From: Vigna angularis | Lineage: Eukaryota; Streptophyta; Magnoliopsida; Fabales; Fabaceae | NCBI RefSeq assembly: GCF_016808095.1 | Contig: NC_068975.1 | Span: 32,883,001 to 32,947,000 of the forward strand | Reading direction: 5' to 3' | Length of the DNA: 64,000 bases | In this document: piece after piece, positions 38,336 through 61,921 of the stretch | Position numbering within the stretch: the stretch's first letter is position 1 | Layout of the letters: each line of letters begins with the position of its first letter | Notes under the pieces: model-generated | Told to the model about the DNA's origin: nothing | Seen by the model: the letters and a program-made list of their open reading frames with translations, nothing else | Databases searched by the model: none | Made by a program: the position numbers and the translations under genes

Positions 38336-39405
38336 ATACTCTGCAATTGAAGTACAGAAAAGTAAAGTCCCCACAAAAAAAGAAGACCAATAGCAACAAA
38401 AATGAGAGGACATAATTAGCGATATGTGCCAGAATAACGGCGAAAGTAAGGGCGAAATTGAATAGCTGAATACATGTCTGAGAGCAGCGCGGTGGAACGG
38501 GAATCGGAATCGCAAACCTCAAAGGCTGAGGTGAGGTTTCCGATGACAGGCTTTTCTCCAGGGAAAATTTGCGTTTGGAGAGAAGATGAAATAGAAAAGA
38601 AAATAAATAAAAGAGAAAGAAATAGCAAATACGACGCCGTAAGGTTCGTTTAGTCTTTTTCGTGTCGTACGGGAACAGTCTGTTCTGACTGCGCTGTATT
38701 AGATTGGATCCATGGATGTTATGTTATTTTGCTGTGAGTTGTTTTAATTTTAAACGGATAACCTGATTTATAAAAATAATAATATAATACACTACATTTA
38801 TTTTATTTTATTTACACTTATTAATAATATATCCTCTTCATCATAGTAGTATATAGGTTATTTGCAGTTCATTATTTTCTTCATTTATTACTCTTATTCT
38901 TTTACACACTCTGTTTACTAATTAACTATTGTTGTAAGAAATTTATACTCTTATGTTTAAATATGTTAGATATTTAAATAAATAACTACAAACATATTAT
39001 AAAGTAGTTTAAGTAATATTATGCATAATTTATTCTAAATTTTAAGGTTATAGTAAGGAAATTAAATTATCAAAACCTAATTTTAATTCGGGATTTGGAG
39101 ATTGGCATGCATTAATGATTACAAATACCTTTAACAACATTACAAATACCTATCAAGATTTGTTTTGTACACTTTATGTATAATGTAACAAGTTTAGACA
39201 AAATACTAATCGTTACAAATATCTTTAAATGAAATTGAAGCTATTTATGGTCTGTGTTTCTCACTATTATGTTGTATATAATGTAACAAAATTTGCTAAA
39301 ATATTAATCATTACAAAGACCTTTAGATAGAACCGAAGTTACAAATAAATCGTGTCTATTAAAATTTGTACATGTTATATGATGTAGTCAAAATAACATT
39401 TTCGT

Positions 39406-39443
<38 letters not shown>

Positions 39444-41039
39444 GATATTTATCATTTTAGTGTCCATATTTATTCATCAAATTTACTCTTTAGATAATTT
39501 TTTTTAAATTAAAATAATTATTTTACCAATATTACTTTTTAAGTTAACTTTTTTTTAGTTTAATTTTTCAATTTGCTTGTTTTAATTGAAAAATTATCTA
39601 TAAAATAAATAAATAAAATTCTCTTTTTAGTGTGCATATTTGTTTTTCAAATTTATCTATAAATAATTTTTTTAAAATTAAACTATTATTTTATCAATTT
39701 TAAAATTTTTTAAAATTTAATGGTTTGACAATTTTTTAAAACTTAATATTTTTTAATTATAAAACAACCTGTAGAATAAATAACAACTATTTGTAATAAA
39801 GTATAAAAATTATTTAAATTTAATTTCACAATTATATTAATAAAAATTTTATCATTTTTATTATCAAAAAAAATAACACTAAGAGAATATAATTGGAAAG
39901 ATAAAACATGAGATAATTTTGATAGAAAAAAAAATTGATTATATGATTAAGTGATGGTTTAATCATATACATGTTTAATAAAAAAATTATATAAACATGT
40001 AATATACTAATATAAACTTTATATAAAATTAAAGAAAACATAAGGTTTTCTCCACCAAAAAAATTTCTTAATATTTTTTTTCTGGTATTTCCGCTAAAAG
40101 GTGTATCGGAATACAATCACACTGGAGAGTTAGTAAATTTAAAAAGTAGTAATTTAATTAAATTAAATAAACTTATTACTAAAAACAAATTATATTTATT
40201 GTGAAATAAGGAAGTTCATTGTCATCTATATTTCACACAAAAGTCTATCCTGCAATTAATGTATGATATATATGTTTTTCACTCAATGCATACATAATTT
40301 TCAAGTAAAATACAACAATACTGTATCATACACCAAACCAATCATATCTCATCACTTAAATTCAAACAAGTTATATGATTCTGTTTTTAATTTTTAAGCA
40401 TCACACTCACACAAATATGTTTTTTAAAATGATTATTTATTCTATTATGTCGTTGTCGAATGATATTTAATTTAGTATATGATTTGTGTCTAAAGTTGTA
40501 TGAGAATTCATCCTATTTTAAATTGTTTTGTTTTAATTTTTTAAACCAAAAATTAAATTTTGTTGTGTTTTAACTTTCCTATTTTAAATTGTGTCATTGT
40601 TTAATTACTTTTGTCAGTTTGGTTACAACTAATTATTTTTAATTTAAATATGATAAATTGTTATTTTAAATTATTTGCATCGCCTAACATTACATTTACC
40701 TCTTCAACAATGGTTCAAATAATGTATAGTAACAGACTATTTTCTATTGGTTAACTTATAATGATATCTCTTAATTTGTAGGTTTTATACAAATCTCATT
40801 TTTGTTTTAAAAATATATATTTTTATTAATGCACTCTTTAAATTTTAAATATTACAATTATAATCTTTAAATTTTAAAAATATTATAAAAGTTTCAATGA
40901 AGGAGACCATTATGGTGAAAAAACGAAAATATAATTATAATTTGTAAAAAATATTAATATTAATATTAAAAAGCGTTTTTACTTAATTTTTCAAAGAACA
41001 AATATAGTGTCATCCCATTTTTTAACAGGCTTCATACTT
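38336..41039. other. divergent intergenic region between lipase and ISWI genes
   Basis: About 2.7 kb of AT-rich DNA serving two genes that point away from each other. The left end (to about 38640) is GC-richer and is probably the lipase 5' leader, perhaps with a small intron just before the ATG. The rest has an AT microsatellite and no gene. Confidence 0.55.
39408..39440. repeat. (AT)n microsatellite
   Basis: About 33 bp of AT dinucleotides. Confidence 0.93.
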
Positions 41040-41060
41040 TGGGCCTAGGTAGTTGGGCCT
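41040..41060 (+). promoter_or_regulatory. paired site II (TGGGCC) elements of the ISWI promoter
   Basis: TGGGCCT occurs at 41040 and again at 41054, about 210-230 bp ahead of the ISWI ATG. Paired TGGGCY sites are bound by TCP factors and mark promoters of plant housekeeping and proliferation genes. This fits a chromatin remodeller; the assignment rests on motif and place. Confidence 0.5.
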
Positions 41061-41270
41061 GAGCGGCAAAGTCCATTTTGATATCAATGGCGGGAAATTT
41101 CCCATTCCTCTTCCATGTGGTAACCGCACATTTACGCTTAATCGAACGGCTACAAACCCCGCAACCACCTACTTTCCCCAATTTTACAACTACACTGCGA
41201 CTTCAAACTTGGAATCCTCTTTCAATTTATCTATCTATCTATCAAACCCTTGTTCTCGATTTCGAAATCC

Positions 41271-52246
<10,976 letters not shown>

Positions 52247-54422
52247 ATGGACATGTGGTCTCTATATCGAATGGGATAAGTAAAGGATTGTAGGGTTTTA
52301 CATACATGACAATTGGCGGCTTGCCTTCCGTAGGTCGTGCTACGAACCTCTTTTTGATTAATGTAGGCTCCAAATATCAGTTGTATGACTAGGTAGATAA
52401 TACCATGTAGAAATCGGATGTTGTAAGAATGTAAGTATGTATAATCTACAAACAAATCCTTAGATTTGAACAACTAGTTCAATGAAATATATGTAATTCT
52501 TATTTGTACTATTTTTGAAGTTGACTTGCGTTAAGCTAACGTTTTGAAATCAGTATTTTACCACCAATACCACCTATCCTTTCAATCTCTTTTCCTTCAG
52601 TAAATCAAGGAAGTAAACTCCTTTGCATAGTTACTGATGAAAGCAAAGACTTGTTTGTAGTGAGATTCCTCATTCAATCTTCAACAACGAGCTTCAATGC
52701 TATTAAGGGTTTGGAGTGTGAGTTCTAAAGCCTCTATACCTAAATCCAAAACCAAATCTCATTCCTCCATTGAACTCTCACACCTCACTTCCTCGTACAA
52801 CAGAAAAACTCAACGGATAGGATAATATCCATGACGTCACAAGTGGTATTTTTCACATGTCATGAATGTTAGTGTCAACATCTTCCTTGAGAAGGAGGAG
52901 GGAATGACCTGCGTTATTTTTAATATTATTTTAAATTTTTTTAAAATATAATTATTATTTTGTAAAAGGAGTTAACCATAAATCTACATGTTGGTATGGC
53001 CCTAGTTTATTTGGATTTCGCTCTAAACAAGTAACAACATAAATTATTCAAAAGAATTTAAGTCACTTTAATTTGATTTGATTCATTCCGCAAAATTATT
53101 CACCCTTTGAACTGAACTCATTTGAACCCGGTGGGATAAATTGAAAATTACAGAAAAAAAAAGGGGGAAATCTCAATTATATATTTAAAATTAATACATT
53201 TAAAGGTTCCAAACATGTTCTACACAACACAATGCGATGTACTCTTAATTATAGCTTTTATCTATTGCCACATAAGAAAATATCTCTCTTAATTATAGCT
53301 TTTATCTATTGCCACATAAGAAAATATCTAGTGAGTCACGTGTTGATGTCATGCAAAATATCAGTTCAAATAATGACCATTTTTCTCGTATATTTAACCT
53401 TTGGTTTATTTGATTATACGTGGGTGGGAATTTTTTGTCACGAGGTACCACAGCCACAGTTACATGTGAATTTACTTGTATAATAATTTATTGTATTTTT
53501 CGGTCAAAAATATATCTAGATGAAACTAATATTCTGCATAAAACGTAATTTATCATGAAAATTACTTCTTTTGTAATTAGTTTTCCACCTAAGTCTTTCA
53601 CTTCAAGACTATGACAACTTGCGTTAGTAATATTCAATTTTTTATTATATTTGAGACAATTACTTTTATCCCAAAAGACGTTACTATAAAATATATATAA
53701 TAGTATGATATCATTCTTTAAACCTGCAAAAAATCAACGTGATCTTTACAATAATAGGAGGTGTTCTATGCTATTATGTTCCTAATCACTAGAATTCTAT
53801 TAAAAACCCCTATACTTTTTCCATAAGAAAAAAAAAAAGATGCAGAAACAGTTCTTTAGATAACCTGCAAAATCTGAGGACAAATGATTAATTAAATGTG
53901 GTAAGAACAAACAATGGTTTAACTAATTAACTAATATGTGGTTGTTGACAAGAGATGAAGATAATAGAAGGGTGAAGTGGAAAATAATTTTTTTTTTTTT
54001 GGTATAAGCCGAAAACATAGACTCAGACATACAACAGAGAGTGTAGGAATACATCATGTGACAGCAATCCACTAATCTCCCCTCATCATACAATACAAGC
54101 AAATAAGAGGGGCCAAAAATTAGAAGCGCCTTTGCTGCTCTAGGCACACATGAACCTAGAAATCGTTAGTACATAGACATGGCTCTTCAATTCACATTCT
54201 GCACCTTCATCATTACATTTAAATACCCCAATCCACACTAACTTCTCCCCCAACCCCTATTTTTCTTCTTTTTTTTTGTCTTTTTTTTCAACTGTGTACT
54301 GTTTTCCTTCACATGGTGATGACTAACAAGTTGGATTCAAGACAACCAACACAGTCTATCCTCTGACTCAACCATACATGATGAACAGCAGCAAGTTGGT
54401 TGGTGTTCAGGTGTCTGTCTGT
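52247..54422. other. convergent spacer between ISWI and PBL27-type genes
   Basis: Contains the 3' untranslated regions of both genes and AT-rich DNA. No gene is recognisable. A 44-bp tandem duplication lies near the middle. Confidence 0.55.
53243..53330. repeat. 44-bp tandem duplication
   Basis: Two nearly perfect copies of a 44-bp unit starting TCTTAATTATAGCTTTTATC lie side by side. The near identity points to a recent event. Confidence 0.9.
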
Positions 54423-57400
54423 TCAGTCATTTGTAGCATCGAAGCTACCCATGGCATTTGCTTTCTTCTTCTCTCTCCAATTCTCGCCCCAGACTTTTGC
54501 TTCGGCCACCGCACGCTCTCGGTCCAGGTCGCGGTTCCATGGAGTCTCTCTGGCTCTTGCAGTATTTACAGGGCTGTCTCTCTGAGACTCCTGCCTTTCA
54601 TAATCATCCAATCCCCATTTCCTCCCTGAGCCACCACCCGTGTCCATCCTGCTGCCTAACTCTGTCCCAATGCTTGCATCCCTGCTGTCTCTCTTCCTGA
54701 AGTCTGGGGAGTTTCGGTGCGTGGAAGGGGAGCCGAGGCGCCGGTCAGGGCTGTCCACGCCGTCGGCCAGGCTCCTTCTGTCATCCCTCATCCTAGGTGT
54801 TGAGGGGCCAACCCTGTTGGATTGGTTGGCTGCATTTGGATCATATGTCTGTGAGGCCAGATATGTGAGAGCAGTCACCACATCCCCAATCAGAGGCCTT
54901 GTAGCAGCTTGCTCCTGCAGACACATTGCAGCAACTGCAAGTGCTTGATACAGTCCTCGCATCGGGTAACGGCCTTGAAGTAGAGGGTCAGCCATTTTCG
55001 GGAATTTCCGACGGTCCTTGAAGAGAGGCCGTGCCTACAAAGTTTCATATCCCAAGAATATGAAGACAAATGATTGTAAGTTTGTTGTGTTAATTTAGAA
55101 GTGAATCAAAATGTGAACATACAAACTGGTTTACATCATGTATGTGTGACTTGGGAGAAATGATAGCAACACACTATTTATAATTCAGTGGAATGTATTG
55201 GAAATTAAAGAAACTGGTGGGTGTTGCTTCTCATGTAGTGATCTCCATTCATGATTTTGTAGTTTTCAATAAGCTTTTACCAACAGTAGAGTGCATTAAA
55301 AGAAGGATGATAGATCGAGAGTGTTGTGAGCATTTCTTATGGCCCAAAACCACAAGGATGATAAGATGTGAATACTCACCCATGCAACAAGATTGTGCTC
55401 TCCATGCGCACGTGTATTGTCAATAGCCTTGCGCCCAGTAATAAGTTCAAGGAACACAACTCCAAAACTGTAGACATCAGATTTCAGAGTTAGTTGACCG
55501 GTCATGGCATATTCCGGAGCACAGTAGCCGTATGTTCCCATTACTCGTGTTGATACATGAGTCTTGTCGCCCACCGGACCAAGTTTTGCCAGCCCAAAAT
55601 CCGACAACTTGGGATGGTAACCCTCGTCTAGGAGGATGTTGGATGATTTTAAGTCTCTATATATCACTGGCGGATTTGCCTTGTCATGCAAATATTCCAA
55701 TCCCTTTGCAGCTCCAGCTGCTATCTTCATCCTAGTGTTCCAGTCCAGAGGCTCCTTGTCAGGAGGAAGATCTGGAAAAGGGAGTCAGAGTAAGAAATTT
55801 CTTACGTACAATATTACGAGAAAACACTTGAACAAGCTTATGCGTAGTAAGATAAGTCGAAATAAAGTTAGAAAAGCTCTTCAACATGCACCGTAATTTG
55901 CAACAATTTTAACATCCAAATAATTTTTTAGCTTTATTTATCTTTAACCAATTGGAAAAGTATTCAAGCAAAAAAATGAAATTAAATTACCACGTATTGT
56001 AGAATATTTATGTCTGAGCTAATCCGATTACTACAAAGAAGATTGATTGAATGAAAACGATTGATCAAATTGACTGCAGAATACAAATACCATCCTAAAT
56101 CATCTAGTGTTGCAAGACCAAGCCCCCAGCCAAGTTCAATGATACCATTATTGATGCCAAATTCAACTAAAAACCTCATTACTCCTACAGTTCTACATTG
56201 GAATTTAAGATTCTGCTTCGAACTTCTATAACTAGCACCACTACATCATGAATTCTACACCAACAATTCATCAAAGATTTTTCCTTTGCAATGAGAAAAT
56301 CATAAAGCACGAGTCTAAACGGTTTTCCAACTTCAATAACCATCTACAAATTAAAGCTTTTGCTAATTATAAACAAAAAGATATCTATTTAGCCATAAGC
56401 ATGCTGGTCTATGCAAAACACTCCCATACCCAAAGGGTGTCACCACACCTTGCGGTATAACCCCAAAACTACGAAAGGCCACTAACTGTCAGCCTATGCA
56501 AACTTGTGCATCCCATGGAGCTAGAAAGCTAGAGGCAAAAAATGGAAGTCTAACACGGATTATTCAGAAACCTTTTTGTAAAAATTCCCAGAATCCTCAA
56601 ACTCAACTCAACCTAATAGTAAATTATTAGTTACAACCATAATTCTTATTGTCTTAGTCAAAAAGTATAAAGAAACATTATGTCAATTCTGAATGTGGTA
56701 TATGAAGAGGCAACGGAAAATTTGTGCATGAAAGTATTCTCCCTTCACTCCCCTTTCTATGATAAACTGATAAACAAAAGTAATATACTTCCATTTGAGA
56801 CCAAGCACTTCAATCTGCAAGTAAGAAATTTAACTTCTACCATAGATTTAGATCATTATTTTCCAAAACATCGAAAGGGTACCCTAATATAAGTGGTAGA
56901 TTTTAAGGGCTATATTTAGTTAGAATATTTTGAAGAAACAATCATTTTTTTTGCCAACTTCCTGAGAAAACTTGTGAAAGAAAAGGTTAATTCTCCACAA
57001 AACAAGGAGCTATTCCAAAACATGTGCACATAACCATTGCCATGTGGTTTTTGGAAAATAATCTGTAAAATTAATTTATATCTCATCACCTAAATAAACA
57101 AAGTGAAAAGGATAAAAATCCAACAGAAATGAGTGATCAATACTTAACAGTAAAAAACGATACATGTTTTCTCTTTGAAGGTAATACCAAGTCAAAAGTA
57201 GTAAAAGAATTATGTGATAAAAATGGAATTTGGTTCATTTAACAGATTTCAACAACTGTCAGAACTTACATCATGATTTTGCAAATACAACCATTAACAA
57301 TATTCCCAAGTCATATATCAAAAAGTATCAACACTAGTGATTCACTAAAACATATTCATGGTAGTTCTTGAAACTTAGATGTCCGCCCAATCTTACAGTA

Positions 57401-60152
57401 ACAGTTAACTGCTCATGCATTTGAACAATGCAACATCATGTAAACATGAAACAATTTTCAAACAGTATATGTATAAGGCAATAAAAAGAATAGCATCCAC
57501 CACACAATAGTTTAAGGTACCTATTGATAATCTATGATCTTTATAGGGAGATTCTATCATTCAATTGGAAACTATGATGTTTTTTCAAAGATACATGATC
57601 TCCTCACATACTACACACTTTCACTAGCTAAAGTAGAAGATAAACTGTTAGGTACCAAGAATAGGAATGGGAAAAGAAGAAATATTTTTGGAATTGAATG
57701 GGAAAAAAAACATAAAATAGGATGTCTCAACTGGTTTTCCTTCATACAGTTTCTCCATTCACAAAAGAGCAAAAGCTCAATCTACAAATCATGCAAGATG
57801 GAATATAATGTCCCCCTGTTACCTCCTCCTCCTATTTATTTACCTCTTATAATCCATCTAACGGACTAGCCCTTCAACTCACAAATTACAGTAACTTTCC
57901 TAACTCCTAATATAAATTGATTTGTATCTCTCTCTCTCTCTTTTTCAAAGCCTCTAGAATAATGTATTTTATTCCTTGAAGTTTGAACCATGTGATAACA
58001 ATCTTATTTATTTTCTCCCTGTTTTGTATCACATACAGTTCCCCCCCATTTTAATTAGAAACAACACAGACATTGTTGGAAGTCCCACATCGACTAGAGA
58101 TAAGGCCAATTCATAGTTTATAATTGGGTGCAAACCTCACCCTACAAGCCGGTTTTGTGGGGTTGAGTTAGGCTTAAAGTCCACTATTAACATGGTATTA
58201 GAGCCATGGTTAGAGCCTATCCTAGCGAGTTCTAAGTGGGCACTCTATTCTTCTCTTCCACCCACTAGTCCCACATCGACTAGAGATAAGGTCAATTCAT
58301 AGTTTATAATTGGGTGCAAACCTCACCCTACAAGCCGGTTTTGTGGGGTTGAGTTAGGCTTAAAGTCCATTAACAGACATAATTCTTTTGTTTGATAACA
58401 GTGATTTTAAAACCATAGAATGAACGAAATTTCCAATTCAACAAAGAATCCTACAATTACCTACTTTCTTGACATTTAAAAGATTGAACCAAGTTGAAAT
58501 ATAAAATGCAATAGTTTTATGATACGAAAGCATAATAGTTCAGGAAGCAATGGCAACAGTTCAAAAAGAATACAATCTGACCGTGTAAATGATCCTCCAA
58601 AGACCCCAGTGGCATAAATTCATAAACAAGCAGCCGCTGATCACCATCTGCACAATAACCAATTAAGTTCACAAGATTGGGATGATGTAAGAGACTGAGC
58701 ATGAGAACTTCCACCAAAAATTCTCGATTTCCTTGGAGACCATTTCGGTCTAGCTGTTTTACAGCAACTACCTGCAAAGAGAATTATTTCATTATTTCAT
58801 CAACAAAAATTCAGACAGAGGCAGAGTTATAGTAACAGTGCAAAAATCAAATGGAAAACCGACAGTGGACAGGCAAATTTTGAAAGCTGCACATGCAAAT
58901 TGAAAAATAATAAAACTTTTCTACAAGAAAGCCATTATGCTGAGCTTCAGTATCTGTTAATGTTAATAGCAGATGTCACAACTTACTTGTCCTGTGCTCT
59001 CGAGACGACCTTTGTAAACACGTCCAAAACCCCCTTCGCCTAGTAAACATTCTGGCCTAAAATTCTTTGTAGCAGCTGCAAGCTCTCGGAATGTAAATGT
59101 TTGTGCAGCAATATGGGCTGTTGGGCCATCCTTTGGAACCGGTGCTTCCTTCTTAGCATCTGCGCCACTTCGTGATGATTTCGATTTATCTGAATAGATA
59201 ATCAAAGATAAGATCGAGAAGCAACAGAAGAACATCTGGCATACTAGAGAATAAAAATATGTACTGAAGAATGATATCACTGCATCATACTGCTAAACTT
59301 ATAATTACATGTAACACTTAAACCCAGCTTGAGTTTCACGGGTTTAAGTTTAAATTGCACAATGACAAGGTCTCGTTCGTTAAATCATGTACCAGATCCT
59401 GCCATCAGTTAGAATGTTATTCAACTAGTTCTGACAATCCCAATTGTCCAGCAGCACAAATGCCAAGGTAAAGTTTTCAGTACCTATCTTCTGAATGAAC
59501 TAAATTTTTCTTCAGACAAGGGCATTCTATACAAATCATCTAGACTAAATTTCTATAAAAGCTACCAGACTACCACATTGAACAATCTACAGAAAATGCA
59601 GCAATTGGACTGGACCCGGCATCTGCCTCGCGTCCCAGAATTGTCAAAAGGGCAAAACGAAAACCTTATGAAACAATGTGATATACTTGTCATATCCAAA
59701 GGCAAGGGCGGATCCCCAAAGATGTAACAAAAAGCCTTTGGTAGGAACAAAATTGAATTAAGTGAAGCTAAAACATATCCACTGGCAAGAAATCACTTCA
59801 GTGACTACAGCAGTACGAGCACAACCTCGGATGAACCAGATCAAAGCAACGAATGAGATGGATTGAAGAAGATGGGCAGAAAAGGCAAGAAAAGGTACAG
59901 AAAAGGGGAAATTGAGGAGAATTGAAGCAAGGCAGGGAAGTAGTGGTTCAATCAAAGAGGCAACAGAAGTCTGAGAAGAAAAGTCGGAAAATTAGGAGCC
60001 AAACCTGTGTTTGCCCTGCTGGGGTGATGAGACTGAGGAACAAGAGAAGCAGCTTCCTTAAAAGAAGAATCCTTGTTGGGCACCTCCTTGACCCTCACCC
60101 CACCACTGTCCTCCTTGTTGGATGATCCAAAACAAGGAAAACACCCACCCAT
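54423..60152 (-). CDS. PBL27: PBL27-type receptor-like cytoplasmic kinase (RLCK-VII)
   Basis: Five exons on the minus strand (60005-60152, 58987-59189, 58582-58771, 55380-55771, 54423-55034) join in phase to 514 residues. The start [11 protein letters not shown] offers Gly2 for myristoylation and Cys4/Cys7 for palmitoylation, so the kinase should sit at the plasma membrane. Kinase motifs: [11 protein letters not shown] (about 101), VVAVKQ with the catalytic Lys, [15 protein letters not shown], and activation loop [20 protein letters not shown]. The C-terminal tail ([29 protein letters not shown]) and the phrase [16 protein letters not shown] match PBL27 better than PBS1. PBL27 links the chitin receptor CERK1 to a MAPK cascade. 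All catalytic residues are present. Intron 3 (2.8 kb) hosts a TRIM element. Confidence 0.95.
58074..58375 (+). mobile_element. TRIM (terminal-repeat retrotransposon in miniature)
   Basis: A 119-bp left terminal repeat (58074-58192) starts TGTTGGAAGTCCCACATCG and ends TTAACA. It is followed at once by the primer-binding site TGGTATTAGAGCCATGG, complementary in type to methionine tRNA. A second copy of the repeat, with a damaged start, ends at 58375. Both sides carry the same 5 bp, GACAT (58069-58073 and 58376-58380). Only about 70 bp lie between the repeats and nothing is encoded, so this is a non-autonomous TRIM copied by another element's enzymes. It lies in intron 3 of the PBL27-type gene. 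Confidence 0.92.
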
Positions 60153-61829
60153 ATCAAATCCAAGCAAATCAAAGCCACCCCTTACAAAACCCACCAAGGA
60201 ATAATGCCTTTCATAACAACAAACCCCTCAAAATCCTACAACACAGTTCAACTCACACTCACACCCACACAAGACCAATCTCAGAAATCGCCACCAAACA
60301 CTTCCCTTTTCCGCTTCTACAACTCACAGTGGATGCCTCAGAACGTGATCCTCATCGACACCAACTTGCCCCAGAAAGCAGATCAACCAATCGAAGAAAC
60401 TGGTGAGGTGAAACACAGCACAAGGTAAAGGAAGAATAATAAATAATAAATAACTAAAATAAAAAACAAATATTTATATATCTGTGTGTATGATATTATA
60501 ATAAATAAGAAATAAAAGTGTAAGGGGAATTTCAAATTTGGAAATTTGAAGTGGAAATGGAAAATTGTAATTGGGATGGTAATTACTAATTAGGGAACAC
60601 AGTTGCAACTCAACAATTGCGTTACACAATCTCTATTACGAGGTTGTCATTGGATTTTCGGTGTTGCTACGAAGTTTCACTTTCACCCTGCAACTCTCAA
60701 TAATTACAAACATGTACATGTACATTTGTAGTTTTTAATAATCATCATCGCGGTCGGGAAGTGGGTCCCACCCTTACCATGTGTGATGGGCGTTGCTAAC
60801 ACATGTTGAACTCCTCCAGCAACGACATACATCTTTGATTTTTCTTTGTGTGTTATTAAATTTTTAATTTTGACATTAGTTTTCATAATCTTTTTCTTAA
60901 TCTGTTTCTGGGTTTTAAACTAAAATTACTTATGCACGTTCTTATGTTTGAATTCTTAACTATAAAAAACAACTGTTCTCCAAATTTTGTTCAAAGAAGA
61001 AGGCAGTGAGGAGAGAGAAAACGGATGGGGGCAACATGTAATGGGTTTATCTACCCACTACCACAAAATTGTACTATTCCAACGAGTATTTTGATAAATT
61101 GTACTAAATTTTTTAAATTGAAAAAAAAATCAAAGAAATAATAAACTAAAAGAAATATTATATGTGTATGTATTGGAAATTCAAATTAACATTTTTGGAT
61201 TTAAAATTTATCAGCGAATTTTTAATAAGCTCCTGTGGAAATATAACGGGATGGAAAATCTCACTGATGTTGGTAAAACAATTTCTTACTGTAATTAATC
61301 ATTAATAGTTAATGGATATTTTACACCGGTAATATAACATGTAAAAGAGAGTATTTTAGATTATCTCTTTCAAATATGGAAGGAATCAAATTGAGTAGTA
61401 GTTAATTTGGACCAACAGTATCCATTCTATAATAGTCAAATGTGAAGAATATTCAAGGTATAACTTAATGTAGATATAAAATATAATTAAAATACGTGGA
61501 CCTAGTATAAATAAAATAATGTATTCATATATGGAAAAATAATAATATCGAGCCTTTTAACTCGTCATAGGTTATCATTAATAATAATTCAAAACGTGTT
61601 TTTATATATTTTATCTATACAAACCTTTTTTGTTGTTCTAAAAACAAAAGGTCTAATTAGATTTTTTTTTTAGTTAACACATTTACTCTCCTTTTTTTTA
61701 TTTTTTCTAAGTGATGTGCGTATAATATATGAACCTAAAACTATAATCTTTTTTACTCTTACATACGCGAACCAAACTAATTCATGATACATGTGCTCTT
61801 TCAAGAAATAAAATATTTTGTCAAGATCG

Positions 61830-61921
<92 letters not shown>

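Noticed and set aside
38416..38628. Signal-peptide-like open frame upstream of the lipase
   Set aside because: It has no ATG at its start (TTG) and lies in the expected 5' leader of the lipase, whose own exon 1 encodes a good signal peptide.
53232..53483. 83-residue frame with a repeated segment
   Set aside because: The repeat is the 44-bp DNA duplication; no protein features and no start context.
54378..54948. Plus-strand open frames over the last exon of the kinase
   Set aside because: They are antisense shadows of the kinase C-terminal coding exon.
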